From CAVQBP01 sp963723205 (GTDB lineage Bacteria; Bacteroidota; Ignavibacteria; Ignavibacteriales; Ignavibacteriaceae): a DNA stretch of 64,000 nucleotides. How positions within the stretch are numbered: the first letter of the stretch is position 1; each line of letters begins with the position of its first letter. The stretch spans positions 620,001-684,000 of the forward strand of contig CAVRQC010000038.1 in NCBI GenBank assembly GCA_963723205.1, read 5' to 3'. The position numbers and the translations under genes were made by a program. The notes under the pieces are model-generated. The model had not been told where the DNA came from. It searched no databases and saw only the letters and a program-made list of their open reading frames with translations. This document shows, piece by piece, positions 28,534 to 37,082 of the stretch.

Positions 28534-30117
28534 TTATGCAATTAACTTTTTACTTTTATGGTGTTTATAAAGTTTATAATTGATACTGTCATTAAGCGCC
28601 TGGAAACTGGCTTCAATTATATTTGGAGATACACCTACAGTTGACCAGCTTTCGGAACCATCACTTGATTGGATCATAACCCTTACTTTAGCATATGTAC
28701 CTTCTTTTTCATCAAGGACTCTAACTTTATAGTCAATTAATTTTATAAGAGATATTTCAGGATAGAACCTTAATAACGCTTTCCTTAACGCATTATCAAG
28801 CGCATTAACAGGACCGTCACCATCAGATGCAGTATGTTCTATTTCACCATCAACCTCTACTTTTAGCACAGCTTCAGATTTAGAATGCCCCTGATCATCA
28901 AATGTAACATGCACTTTTGAATCGATTACATTATAGAATGTTGAGAACTTATTCATTTCAGCACTTAACAAAAGTTCAAATGAAGCTTCGGCACCATCAA
29001 ACTGGAATCCGCCGTGTTCAAGGGTTTTTATATAATCAACCACCCTTTTACTTATTTCTTTATCTTCAGAGATATCAATTCCAAGCTCTTTTGCTTTATA
29101 TCTTATATTGCTTTGTCCGGATAGATCTGATATAAGAACTCTCTGCTTATTACCTACACTTTCAGGCGGAATATGCTCATACATTTTGCTGTCTTTCAAT
29201 ACTGCACTTACATGTATACCGCCTTTATGAGCAAAAGCTGAATTCCCCACAAAGGCAGCCCGGCTGTTCGGAGTCAGATTCATTAATTCATAGACAAAAT
29301 GAGAAATTGATGTCAGGTGTTCAAGATTAATATTTTGTCTGGTTTCTTTTTTCAATTTCAAAGTAAGATTAGGAATTATACTGCAAAGATTTGCATTCCC
29401 GCATCTTTCTCCAACTCCGTTTATAGTACCTTGAACGTGTACAGCACCGGCTTCGATAGCAGCTAGTGAATTTGCAACACCAAGTTCGCTATCGTTATGT
29501 GCATGTATACCTAATTTGGTATTTATATGTTGTTTTACCTCATTTACAATTGAGGAAATTTCGCTTGGAAGAGAACCGCCGTTAGTATCGCATAGAACAA
29601 TAACATCTGCACCTGCACTTTCGGCAGCTTTTAACATTTTTATAGCGAATTCTTTATCATCTTTATAACCGTCGAAAAAATGCTCGGCATCATAGATTAA
29701 TCTTTTCCCTTTGCTTTTTATATATTCAACTGATTTATAAATTAGTTCCTCATTCTCTTCTTCAGATAACTTAAGTGATTTTTCTGAATGAAGCTTCCAG
29801 GTTTTACCAAAAATAGAAACGGTCGGGGTTTCCGCTTTAATAAGAGCAACAAGATTAGGATCATTCTCAATATTTTGCAGGGATCGTGCGGTAGAACCGA
29901 AGGCACATATTTGAGCATTTTTCAATTTTAAATTTTTTGCTTTGTTGAAAAATTCTTCATCACGGGGATTACTGCCCGGCCATCCACCTTCTATAACATC
30001 AACACCAAATTCATCAAGCTTTTGTGCGATTAATAATTTATCCTGGACAGATAGATTTATTCCTTCCCCCTGAGTTCCATCTCTCAAAGTTGTATCAAAT
30101 AGCTCTATTTTATTCAT
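28534..30117 (-). CDS. cimA: (R)-citramalate synthase
   Basis: 527 residues of the DRE-TIM alpha-isopropylmalate/citramalate synthase family. It condenses pyruvate with acetyl-CoA to citramalate, the first step of a threonine-independent route to 2-oxobutanoate and isoleucine. The catalytic N-terminus has FDTTLRDGTQGEG, EGGWPGSNPRD and the metal-binding GIHAHND, and the C-terminus has a LeuA-type regulatory domain (about 390-520). The GTQGEG and GGWPGSNP variants separate CimA from LeuA, whose copy at 32154 has GEQSPG. It is the last gene of the ilv-leu operon. After CimA, isopropylmalate isomerase and dehydrogenase (LeuCD, LeuB) can carry citramalate on to 2-oxobutanoate, which fits its place here. 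Confidence 0.92.
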   Translation of the reverse strand: MNKIELFDTTLRDGTQGEGINLSVQDKLLIAQKLDEFGVDVIEGGWPGSNPRDEEFFNKAKNLKLKNAQICAFGSTARSLQNIENDPNLVALIKAETPTVSIFGKTWKLHSEKSLKLSEEENEELIYKSVEYIKSKGKRLIYDAEHFFDGYKDDKEFAIKMLKAAESAGADVIVLCDTNGGSLPSEISSIVNEVKQHINTKLGIHAHNDSELGVANSLAAIEAGAVHVQGTINGVGERCGNANLCSIIPNLTLKLKKETRQNINLEHLTSISHFVYELMNLTPNSRAAFVGNSAFAHKGGIHVSAVLKDSKMYEHIPPESVGNKQRVLISDLSGQSNIRYKAKELGIDISEDKEISKRVVDYIKTLEHGGFQFDGAEASFELLLSAEMNKFSTFYNVIDSKVHVTFDDQGHSKSEAVLKVEVDGEIEHTASDGDGPVNALDNALRKALLRFYPEISLIKLIDYKVRVLDEKEGTYAKVRVMIQSSDGSESWSTVGVSPNIIEASFQALNDSINYKLYKHHKSKKLIA

Positions 30118-30156
30118 AATTATAATCCATTTAAATTAATTCAAAATAAATTTTTG

Positions 30157-30237
30157 TTCTTAATCTTCCTCTTATTCCTAATCTTAATCTTCTTATTCCT
30201 TTAACTTTTAGAGTAAGATTATGATTACGATTAAGAA
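30157..30237. repeat. Pyrimidine-rich repeated motif able to form a long imperfect hairpin
   Basis: Between cimA and leuD the plus strand holds repeats of CTTATTCC and TAATCTTAATC (about 30157-30200), followed by a partly complementary GAGTAAGATT...GATTAAGAA (30211-30237). TTCTTAATC (30157-30165) pairs perfectly with GATTAAGAA (30229-30237). It may be an RNA processing or stability element inside the operon mRNA, or simple-sequence growth. Confidence 0.4.
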
Positions 30238-30243
30238 TATTCA

Positions 30244-30816
30244 TTACACCATCATCCCGTTCTGCCTTGCATATTCAAAAATATTACCGGCTTCAATAAT
30301 TGGTAATACATCTCCTAAAGGCCGTAACTCATATAATTCACCTGAAGTAACATTTTTTATTGTGTTTTTGTTAAGATTAATTTCTAGTTCGTCACCTGTT
30401 TTAATCTTATCATTAAGTTTTTGCGGAGCCTCATAAGGAATTAAAAAACCTCCGTCAACACAATTCCTGTAAAAGATTCGTGCATAACTTTCAGCAATAA
30501 TTGCCTCAGCTCCCGCAACATTCAAAGCAAATGGGGCATGTTCACGCGAAGAACCGCAGCCGAAGTTTGAACCACCGATTATAATATTAAACTCTGATTT
30601 CGATTCTTCTCCTTTGATAAAAGGAACTCCGCCTTGCGGTAAACCTGCTGCATTAATAGGCACTCCTGATAGTGCAAAGTGACCATATTTTTTTGATTCT
30701 TCAGGATCACTTAAACTGTAAACCAGATGTTCGGCAGGAATAATTTGATCGGTATCGATATTATCTCCCAAAACAAATGCTTTACCTTTTATAATTTTCT
30801 CCAATTTAAACTCCAA
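30244..30816 (-). CDS. leuD: 3-isopropylmalate dehydratase small subunit
   Basis: 190 residues of the aconitase swivel-domain family. It pairs with LeuC to isomerise 2-isopropylmalate to 3-isopropylmalate, and probably citramalate to methylmalate. Visible hallmarks are GDNIDTDQIIPAEH near the N-terminus and the substrate-binding loop NFGCGSSREHAPFAL. The start appears to be TTG at 30816; a second in-frame TTG lies four codons on. It begins eight bases after the leuC stop. Confidence 0.94.
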   Translation of the reverse strand: MEFKLEKIIKGKAFVLGDNIDTDQIIPAEHLVYSLSDPEESKKYGHFALSGVPINAAGLPQGGVPFIKGEESKSEFNIIIGGSNFGCGSSREHAPFALNVAGAEAIIAESYARIFYRNCVDGGFLIPYEAPQKLNDKIKTGDELEINLNKNTIKNVTSGELYELRPLGDVLPIIEAGNIFEYARQNGMMV

Positions 30817-30824
30817 TAACTATA

Positions 30825-32120
30825 TTATAAAAAATCTCTCGGATCAGTAATAACACCTGTTAATGCAGATGAAGCAACAGTAAGAGGAGATGCTAAATAA
30901 ACCTGGGATTTTTTACTTCCCATTCTTCCTGGGAAATTTCTGTTTGTAGTAGAAATTATTACTTCACCATCCTGAGCACGGCCAACCGTATCCATTGGTC
31001 CGCCTAAACAAGCAGCACAGGAAGATTGTGCCACTTCACAACCGGCGTTTTCAAAAATTTGTCTCAGGGAAACTCCGCTGATTGTCTCCACTTCTAATTG
31101 TTTTGCAACATTAGTACTTGCTGGTACAATAAAAGTCGGAACTTTAACTTTATTACCAAATAGTAGTTTGCCAGCCGAAACAAAATCACTTAACTTACCG
31201 CCTGTACATGAACCTATATAACATTTTGTTAGTTGTGTTCCCTGTACATTTCTTACTATATCGTAATTATCAGGACTGTGAGGTTTTGCTACCGACGGTT
31301 CAAGTTTACCAGCATCATATCTAAAAACCTGTTTGTAAACTGCATCATCATCACTATGAAATATATCATAACTCTTATTGCTTCTTTGCTTTACATAATC
31401 TTCTATAGTTTTATCGGCAGCAATAATTCCGTTCATTGCACCAGCTTCAATAGCCATATTTGTTAAAGTCATTCTTTCATCAACCGAAAGAGAAAAAACA
31501 GCAGAACCGTCAAATTCCAGAGCCCTGTATGTACCGCCGTCAGTTGTAATATCACCTAATACTTTTAGAATTAAATCTTTTGCGGTTAAATAAGAAGGTA
31601 CTTCACCTTCAAAAATAAACTTTAAAGTTTCAGGAACTTTTTCCCAGATTTTCCCGGTTCCCATAATAAAGGCAGCATCGGTATTGCCTACACCGGTTGA
31701 AAACATTCCGAATGCACCGGATGTACAAGTGTGAGAATCGGATCCGAATAGAACCGTACCCGGGATATTGTATCCTTCTTCTGCCAATGCAATATGACAA
31801 ACACCTTTATACCTGTCAGTTCCTACATCATAATAATTATCCAGTTGATAATCGTCTGCAAACTGTCTTAATATTTTAACATTCCTGTTGGCCTGGGGAT
31901 TTTTTGTAAAGATATAATGATCAGGAAAAATAACCAGCTTATCTTTATTCCAGATTTTAGCATTACTGCCGAATTCTCTTTTCCAGATTCCAATTGTCGG
32001 CGGTCCGCAAACATCATGTGTCATAAGAACATCAACATTCAGCCATATATTTTCTCCGGGTTCAACTTTAGATCTCCCCGCAGATTTTGCCAATATTTTT
32101 TCTGTAATTGTCATTCCCAT
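30825..32120 (-). CDS. leuC: 3-isopropylmalate dehydratase large subunit
   Basis: 431 residues, the short LeuC/HacA-like form of about 420 residues rather than the enterobacterial form of about 470. The cluster-binding cysteines are in YIGSCTGG and SSCAACLG, and the active-site region has FGSDSHTCTSGAFG and NRNFPGRMG. It binds a 4Fe-4S cluster and acts with LeuD. I start at the first ATG (32120), which has AAGGA eight bases upstream; the next ATG is two codons on. Confidence 0.95.
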   Translation of the reverse strand: MGMTITEKILAKSAGRSKVEPGENIWLNVDVLMTHDVCGPPTIGIWKREFGSNAKIWNKDKLVIFPDHYIFTKNPQANRNVKILRQFADDYQLDNYYDVGTDRYKGVCHIALAEEGYNIPGTVLFGSDSHTCTSGAFGMFSTGVGNTDAAFIMGTGKIWEKVPETLKFIFEGEVPSYLTAKDLILKVLGDITTDGGTYRALEFDGSAVFSLSVDERMTLTNMAIEAGAMNGIIAADKTIEDYVKQRSNKSYDIFHSDDDAVYKQVFRYDAGKLEPSVAKPHSPDNYDIVRNVQGTQLTKCYIGSCTGGKLSDFVSAGKLLFGNKVKVPTFIVPASTNVAKQLEVETISGVSLRQIFENAGCEVAQSSCAACLGGPMDTVGRAQDGEVIISTTNRNFPGRMGSKKSQVYLASPLTVASSALTGVITDPRDFL

Positions 32121-32153
32121 CTTACTATTCCTTTTTTCTTAAAGCAGATAAAT

Positions 32154-33749
32154 TTATACTGCCTGTGATAATTCAGATAAAGAGCCCTCATTTATTTTAT
32201 CATCCTCTTTCATTTTAAAATAAACCTGCTGCTGATTAAATGCCTGCAAGTATGCTTTTGCACTTGCTTCAATAACATCGGTAGACACACCACGACCAGT
32301 AAAAGATTTTTCTTCTTTCCTGATCCTTACAATAACTTCACCGAGTGCCTGTCTTCCTGAAGTAACAGAACGAACATTATATGATTCAAGTTTTGATTTT
32401 ACGTCTAATGCTCTTTCGATAGCATTGAAACATGCATCAACAGCACCATCGCCGATTGCAGATTCCTGCAAAACTTTGTCTGCTGTTTTTATTCTAACAG
32501 TAGCAGTCGGTATTGAAGTCGTACCAAGAGTAACATGAAGATACTCAAGTTCATAATAATCACTTTTCTTTTTATGAACTTCATCTCCCATTAGTATTCT
32601 TAAATCATCATCAAATATTTCTTTTTTCTTATCTGCAAGAATTAAAAACTGCTCATAGACTTTTTGCATTTCTTTTTCAGTAGTGGAATATCCGAGTTCT
32701 TCAAGACGGGATTTTAATCCATGACGGCCGGAATGTCTTCCTAATATAATTTTAGTTTTCGGAACACCAACGCTGTCCGGCGTCATAATTTCATAAGTCT
32801 GCCTATCCTTAAGCATTCCATCCTGATGGATACCGGATTCATGAGCGAATGCATTTTCACCGACAATTGCTTTATTCGGCTGAACAATTATTCCGGTGAA
32901 TGAAGAAACCATTCTACTGGTATTAAAAATTTCTTCAGTCTTTAGATTAGTATAGCATTGATTAATATCCTTACGTGTTTTTATTGCCATAACAATTTCT
33001 TCAAGCGAAGCATTACCTGCTCTTTCGCCAATTCCGTTTACAGTACATTCAACCTGTCTTGCTCCGTTTTCAATTCCGCTCAAAGAATTTGCGACTGCAA
33101 GCCCAAGATCATCATGACAGTGAACACTGATAATTGCTTTATCGATATTTTTGACTCTTCTTCTAAGTTCAGCGATTTTTGCTCCAAATTCAGATGGATA
33201 TGTATACCCGGTTGTATCGGGAATATTAACAGTAGTTGCACCGGCTTCAATAACAGCTTCAATAATTTCAGAAAGATATCCCAGGTCGGTTCTGCCGGCA
33301 TCTTCAGCAGAATATTCAACATCATCGGTAAATGTCTTGGCATATGCTACAGCATCAACAGACATTTTTAAAACTGTTTTTCTTTTTTCATCTAATGTTT
33401 TTCCATAAACATCACTAGCAAATTTTCCCATAATATGAATATCGGAAGTACTTGCAAATGTATGGATCCTGTAGCGTTTGGCATTTTTTAGTGAATCATA
33501 GGCGGCTTTAATATCAATTTCTTTAGCCCTGGAAAGAGCGGCAATTATTAAATCTACTTCATTTGCAATTCTTTCAACGGCTTCAAACTGAGCCGGGGAG
33601 GAGACCGGGAAACCTGCTTCAATAATATCTATATTTAATTTTTGAAGCTGATGAGCAATTTCGACTTTTTCGTAAACATTTAATGATGCTCCGGGAGATT
33701 GTTCTCCGTCTCTTAAAGTTGTATCAAAAATTAATACCCTATTATTCAC
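32154..33749 (-). CDS. leuA: 2-isopropylmalate synthase
   Basis: 531 residues; condenses acetyl-CoA with 2-oxoisovalerate, the committed step of leucine synthesis. The TIM barrel has FDTTLRDGEQSPG, EAGFPVSSPAQ, the metal site SVHCHDDLG, and GIGERAGNASLEE. The C-terminal regulatory domain (about 400-515), where leucine inhibits, is present. The start is GTG at 33749 with GAGGT eight bases upstream. It is clearly distinct from the CimA paralogue at the end of the same operon. Confidence 0.95.
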   Translation of the reverse strand: MNNRVLIFDTTLRDGEQSPGASLNVYEKVEIAHQLQKLNIDIIEAGFPVSSPAQFEAVERIANEVDLIIAALSRAKEIDIKAAYDSLKNAKRYRIHTFASTSDIHIMGKFASDVYGKTLDEKRKTVLKMSVDAVAYAKTFTDDVEYSAEDAGRTDLGYLSEIIEAVIEAGATTVNIPDTTGYTYPSEFGAKIAELRRRVKNIDKAIISVHCHDDLGLAVANSLSGIENGARQVECTVNGIGERAGNASLEEIVMAIKTRKDINQCYTNLKTEEIFNTSRMVSSFTGIIVQPNKAIVGENAFAHESGIHQDGMLKDRQTYEIMTPDSVGVPKTKIILGRHSGRHGLKSRLEELGYSTTEKEMQKVYEQFLILADKKKEIFDDDLRILMGDEVHKKKSDYYELEYLHVTLGTTSIPTATVRIKTADKVLQESAIGDGAVDACFNAIERALDVKSKLESYNVRSVTSGRQALGEVIVRIRKEEKSFTGRGVSTDVIEASAKAYLQAFNQQQVYFKMKEDDKINEGSLSELSQAV

Positions 33750-33816
33750 TTTTGTACCTCATTAAATTTATTTTTAATGTAATTAATTTTTAGCTTCTAT
33801 GATTTACAGAAGTATT

Positions 33817-34446
33817 TCATAAAGGCTTTTTACCAATTATAAGTGCCAGTTCACGCCATTTCCAATAACAATCAACATCTTCAAATCCAATCTCGTCCAG
33901 CCATTTAAGCTGGGTTTCAACGTCAAGAAGTTTATTGCTTCCATCTTCTTCCACACCAAGCTTCTCAAAAAATATTTTATGAAGATTCTCTGTTGGAGAA
34001 GAAACATGTTCCAAATTACAGAACACTCCTCCCCTTTGAACTATCTGCCAAACTTCATTGTACAACTTATATTTCCTATTGTCATCAACATGATGAATCG
34101 CAAAACTTGATACAACAGCATCAAAACTCTCAGGTTCAAAAGGCAAAGGATTATTCAGATCATGCTCAACTATATTAATCTTTCTATTATCCTGATATTT
34201 ATCATGTAAACTTTCAAGCATTGTTTGCGAGAAATCTAAAGCTGTTCCGAAAGCATCTTTACATTTAAGCAGACATAAGTCCAAAAGTCGCCCGTTACCT
34301 GCACCAATATCCAGTATATTTTTGGAACCGGCAGGAATTTCTTCCAATAAAACAGATTCACCTTCCGTCCTGTGAGGGATTTTATCCGCTCTGCTTAAAT
34401 AGTTTATTGCTTGTTCCGGGGAACTCCAATCAGAATTTGTTTTCAT
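33817..34446 (-). CDS. SAM-dependent methyltransferase inside the leu operon
   Basis: 209-residue class I methyltransferase. SAM motif I is ILDIGAGNGRLLDLC, an acidic strand end is near EHDLNN, and the post-motif region is PFEPESFDAVVSSFAIHHV, which resembles UbiE/Methyltransf_11 proteins. The substrate is unknown. It lies three bases after leuB and 67 bases before leuA on the same strand, so it is transcribed with the pathway, but no step of branched-chain synthesis needs a methylation. It could be a passenger gene or act on an unrelated small molecule. Confidence 0.8.
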   Translation of the reverse strand: MKTNSDWSSPEQAINYLSRADKIPHRTEGESVLLEEIPAGSKNILDIGAGNGRLLDLCLLKCKDAFGTALDFSQTMLESLHDKYQDNRKINIVEHDLNNPLPFEPESFDAVVSSFAIHHVDDNRKYKLYNEVWQIVQRGGVFCNLEHVSSPTENLHKIFFEKLGVEEDGSNKLLDVETQLKWLDEIGFEDVDCYWKWRELALIIGKKPL

Positions 34447-34449
34447 TTC

Positions 34450-35547
34450 TTAAAGTGTAAAAACTCCTAATGCTTGTTCATCATATATTTCATTAAACTT
34501 ATCAATAACAATTTTGGTCATCTTTGAAGTAGAGACCAAAGTATCACCATCTGAATAAATATCAGCTGTTCTGTAACCTGCGGTTAAAGTCTTTGTAATT
34601 GCACCATCAATTAACTCAGCTACTTTATCCATCTGGAATGAATGTAAAAACATCATTGCAACAGAAGACATTGTAGCTAAAGGATTAGCTTTATCCTCAC
34701 CTGCTATATCTGGAGCGCTTCCATGAACCGGCTCATACAATGCGTATTTGCTACCAAGACTGGCTGATGGAAGCATACCAAGGCTTCCGGTAATCATTGC
34801 AGCTATATCGCTTAGGATATCTCCAAATAAATTTTGAGTAAGTATGACATCAAACTGTCTTGGATTTCTAACCAACTGCATTGCAGCATTATCAACATAC
34901 ATATCGGATAGTTGAATTTCAGGATATTCTTTATGAATTTCATGAACAATCTTACGCCAGAATTGTGAACATTCAAGAACATTTGCTTTATCAACTGATG
35001 TAACTTTTTTACTTCTCTTCATTGCGATCTCAAACGCAAACCTGGTTATTCTTTCAACTTCCTCTTTTGTATAAACCATGGTATTCCATCCATGTTCATC
35101 ATCATAACCTCTCGGCTGACCGAAATAAACATCACCGGTCAATTCCCTGAGAATAACCAAATCGGTTCCCTTAAGTACATTCTCTTTCAAAGTTGAAGCA
35201 GATAGTAAAGGAGCATATACTTTCGCAGGCCTGATATTTATATATAGTCCCAGAGCTTTTCGTAGTTTTAATAGAGCCGCTTCAGGTTTTAGATTATGCT
35301 GAAGGCCTTCCCATTTAGGGCCTCCGACAGCACCTAGTAATACTGCATCCGAATCATAACATTTACTCAAGACTTCATCAGTCAGCGGATTTCCATTCTT
35401 ATCATATGAAGAACCGCCGATTAGGTTAGTTTCAAAAGAGAATATTATGTTAAATTTTTCGGAAACAGCTTCCATTAATGAAACAGCAGAATCAATTACT
35501 TCGGGCCCAATACCATCACCGGGAAGCAATGCCACTTTTAACTTCAT
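34450..35547 (-). CDS. leuB: 3-isopropylmalate dehydrogenase
   Basis: 365 residues; oxidative decarboxylation of 3-isopropylmalate with NAD. The isocitrate/isopropylmalate dehydrogenase signatures are present: LLPGDGIGPEV, LRKALGLYINIRPAK, ELTGDVYFGQPRG, the metal site NLFGDILSDIAAM, and EPVHGSAPDIAG. The start codon overlaps the ilvC stop (ATGA), so the two are coupled. Confidence 0.95.
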   Translation of the reverse strand: MKLKVALLPGDGIGPEVIDSAVSLMEAVSEKFNIIFSFETNLIGGSSYDKNGNPLTDEVLSKCYDSDAVLLGAVGGPKWEGLQHNLKPEAALLKLRKALGLYINIRPAKVYAPLLSASTLKENVLKGTDLVILRELTGDVYFGQPRGYDDEHGWNTMVYTKEEVERITRFAFEIAMKRSKKVTSVDKANVLECSQFWRKIVHEIHKEYPEIQLSDMYVDNAAMQLVRNPRQFDVILTQNLFGDILSDIAAMITGSLGMLPSASLGSKYALYEPVHGSAPDIAGEDKANPLATMSSVAMMFLHSFQMDKVAELIDGAITKTLTAGYRTADIYSDGDTLVSTSKMTKIVIDKFNEIYDEQALGVFTL

Positions 35548-36560
35548 ACTCCCACCTCTTCTTTTTTATTCTTTTTGAATAACCAGCTCATCATTTCTCT
35601 AAGTTTAGAGCCGACTTTTTCAATCTGGTGTTCTCTATTTTCTGTTCTTAATTTTTCCATATTCTTCTGGCCGCTTCTATATTCATTAAGCCATTCGTCT
35701 GCAAACTTTCCGTTTTGAATTTCACTAAGAATTTTTTTCATTTCATTTCTGGTTTCCTTTGTAATTAACCTGCTTCCTCTGGTCATACCGCCATATTCAG
35801 CAGTATCACTAACAGAATAGTTCATCCTGGAAAGTCCGCCTTCATAATATAGATCAACAATCAGCTTCATTTCATGCATACATTCAAAGTATGCAAGTTC
35901 CGGCGGATAACCGGCTTCTACAAGAGTATCAAAACCTGCTTTAATTAATTCTGCTGAACCGCCGCATAAAACAGCTTGTTCACCAAATAAATCAGTTTCG
36001 GTTTCATCTTTAAAATTGGTTTCGATAACTCCTGCTTTTGTACCGCCGATTCCTTTCGACCAGGCCAAAGCAATATTACGTGCATTACCATCAGCATCCT
36101 GATGAACTGCAATTAAACAAGGTACACCGGTACCTTCAAGATATGTTCTTCTGACTAAATGCCCGGGACTTTTAGGAGCAATCATGATTACATTAATATT
36201 TGCAGGTGGAACAATCTGTTTATAATGAATATTAAAACCATGTGCGAATGCCAGTGTATTTCCTTCTTTTAAATGAGGAGCAATCTCTTTATCATAAACT
36301 TCTTTTTGATTTTGATCTGGTAAAAGGATCATTACTACATCTGCCCACTCAACGGCATCAGGAATAGTTTTAACAGCTAATCCGGCAGCTTCAGCTTTTG
36401 CCCAGCTTGAACTTGATGACCTTAAACCGACACAAACGTTCATTCCGCTATCTTTAAGATTTAAAGAATGCGCATGTCCCTGGCTGCCAAATCCCAAAAC
36501 AGCTATTTTTTTATTTTGCAGATATTCTAATGACGAATCATTATCATAATAAACTTTCAT
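35544..36560 (-). CDS. ilvC: Ketol-acid reductoisomerase (class I)
   Basis: 338 residues, the usual class I length. The Rossmann motif is GFGSQGHAHSLNL, the beta2 loop is LRSSSSSWAKA (Ser-rich, suggesting NADPH), and the catalytic/metal region is ETDLFGEQAVLCGG with ELAYFECMHEMKLIVDLYYEGG. It converts acetolactate or acetohydroxybutyrate to the dihydroxy acids. It starts 12 bases after ilvN and overlaps leuB. The next enzyme, IlvD, is not in the window. Confidence 0.96.
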   Translation of the reverse strand: MKVYYDNDSSLEYLQNKKIAVLGFGSQGHAHSLNLKDSGMNVCVGLRSSSSSWAKAEAAGLAVKTIPDAVEWADVVMILLPDQNQKEVYDKEIAPHLKEGNTLAFAHGFNIHYKQIVPPANINVIMIAPKSPGHLVRRTYLEGTGVPCLIAVHQDADGNARNIALAWSKGIGGTKAGVIETNFKDETETDLFGEQAVLCGGSAELIKAGFDTLVEAGYPPELAYFECMHEMKLIVDLYYEGGLSRMNYSVSDTAEYGGMTRGSRLITKETRNEMKKILSEIQNGKFADEWLNEYRSGQKNMEKLRTENREHQIEKVGSKLREMMSWLFKKNKKEEVGV

Positions 36561-36572
36561 TTTATTTCCCTT

Positions 36573-37082
36573 CTATTGTTGAAGTGCTAATTTTTCGTGT
36601 TTTAGCTGCTCACCTCTTTTTAGAGCAACCGTGCCCGAACGGGCCATTTCTTTAATTCCATACGGCTCAAGAACATTTACTACAGCATCAATTTTATCAG
36701 GCGGACCGGTAATTTCAAGAGTAATTGTTTTATTGTTTATATCAACTACATTTCCTCTGAATATATCACTGACACTTATTATTTCTGCACGTGTTCCTTT
36801 CTGATAGAATATAGTAATTAATGCAAGTTCCCTTTCAACTCTATTCTGTCCTGTTAAATCGACTACTTTGATTGTATCTATTAAGCGGTTTAATTGTTTA
36901 ACAACCTGTTCAATAATTTTATCTTCACCTTCAGTAACTATTGTCATCCTGGATATTTCTGGACTTTCAGTTTCTCCAATGGAGATACTGTGAATATTAA
37001 AGCCTTTACCGCTGAACATTGTAGCTACGCGGTTAAAAGCTCCGAACTGATTTTCAACTAATACAGATATAGTATGTTTCAT
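36573..37082 (-). CDS. ilvN: Acetolactate synthase regulatory subunit
   Basis: 169 residues with an N-terminal ACT domain (about 3-75: ISVLVENQFGAFNRVATMFSG, then GFNIHSISIGETE) and the C-terminal ALS_ss domain (about 80-160). It binds valine and stimulates the catalytic subunit. The ATG overlaps the ilvB stop by one base (TAATG), giving tight coupling and equal subunit supply. Confidence 0.95.
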   Translation of the reverse strand: MKHTISVLVENQFGAFNRVATMFSGKGFNIHSISIGETESPEISRMTIVTEGEDKIIEQVVKQLNRLIDTIKVVDLTGQNRVERELALITIFYQKGTRAEIISVSDIFRGNVVDINNKTITLEITGPPDKIDAVVNVLEPYGIKEMARSGTVALKRGEQLKHEKLALQQ

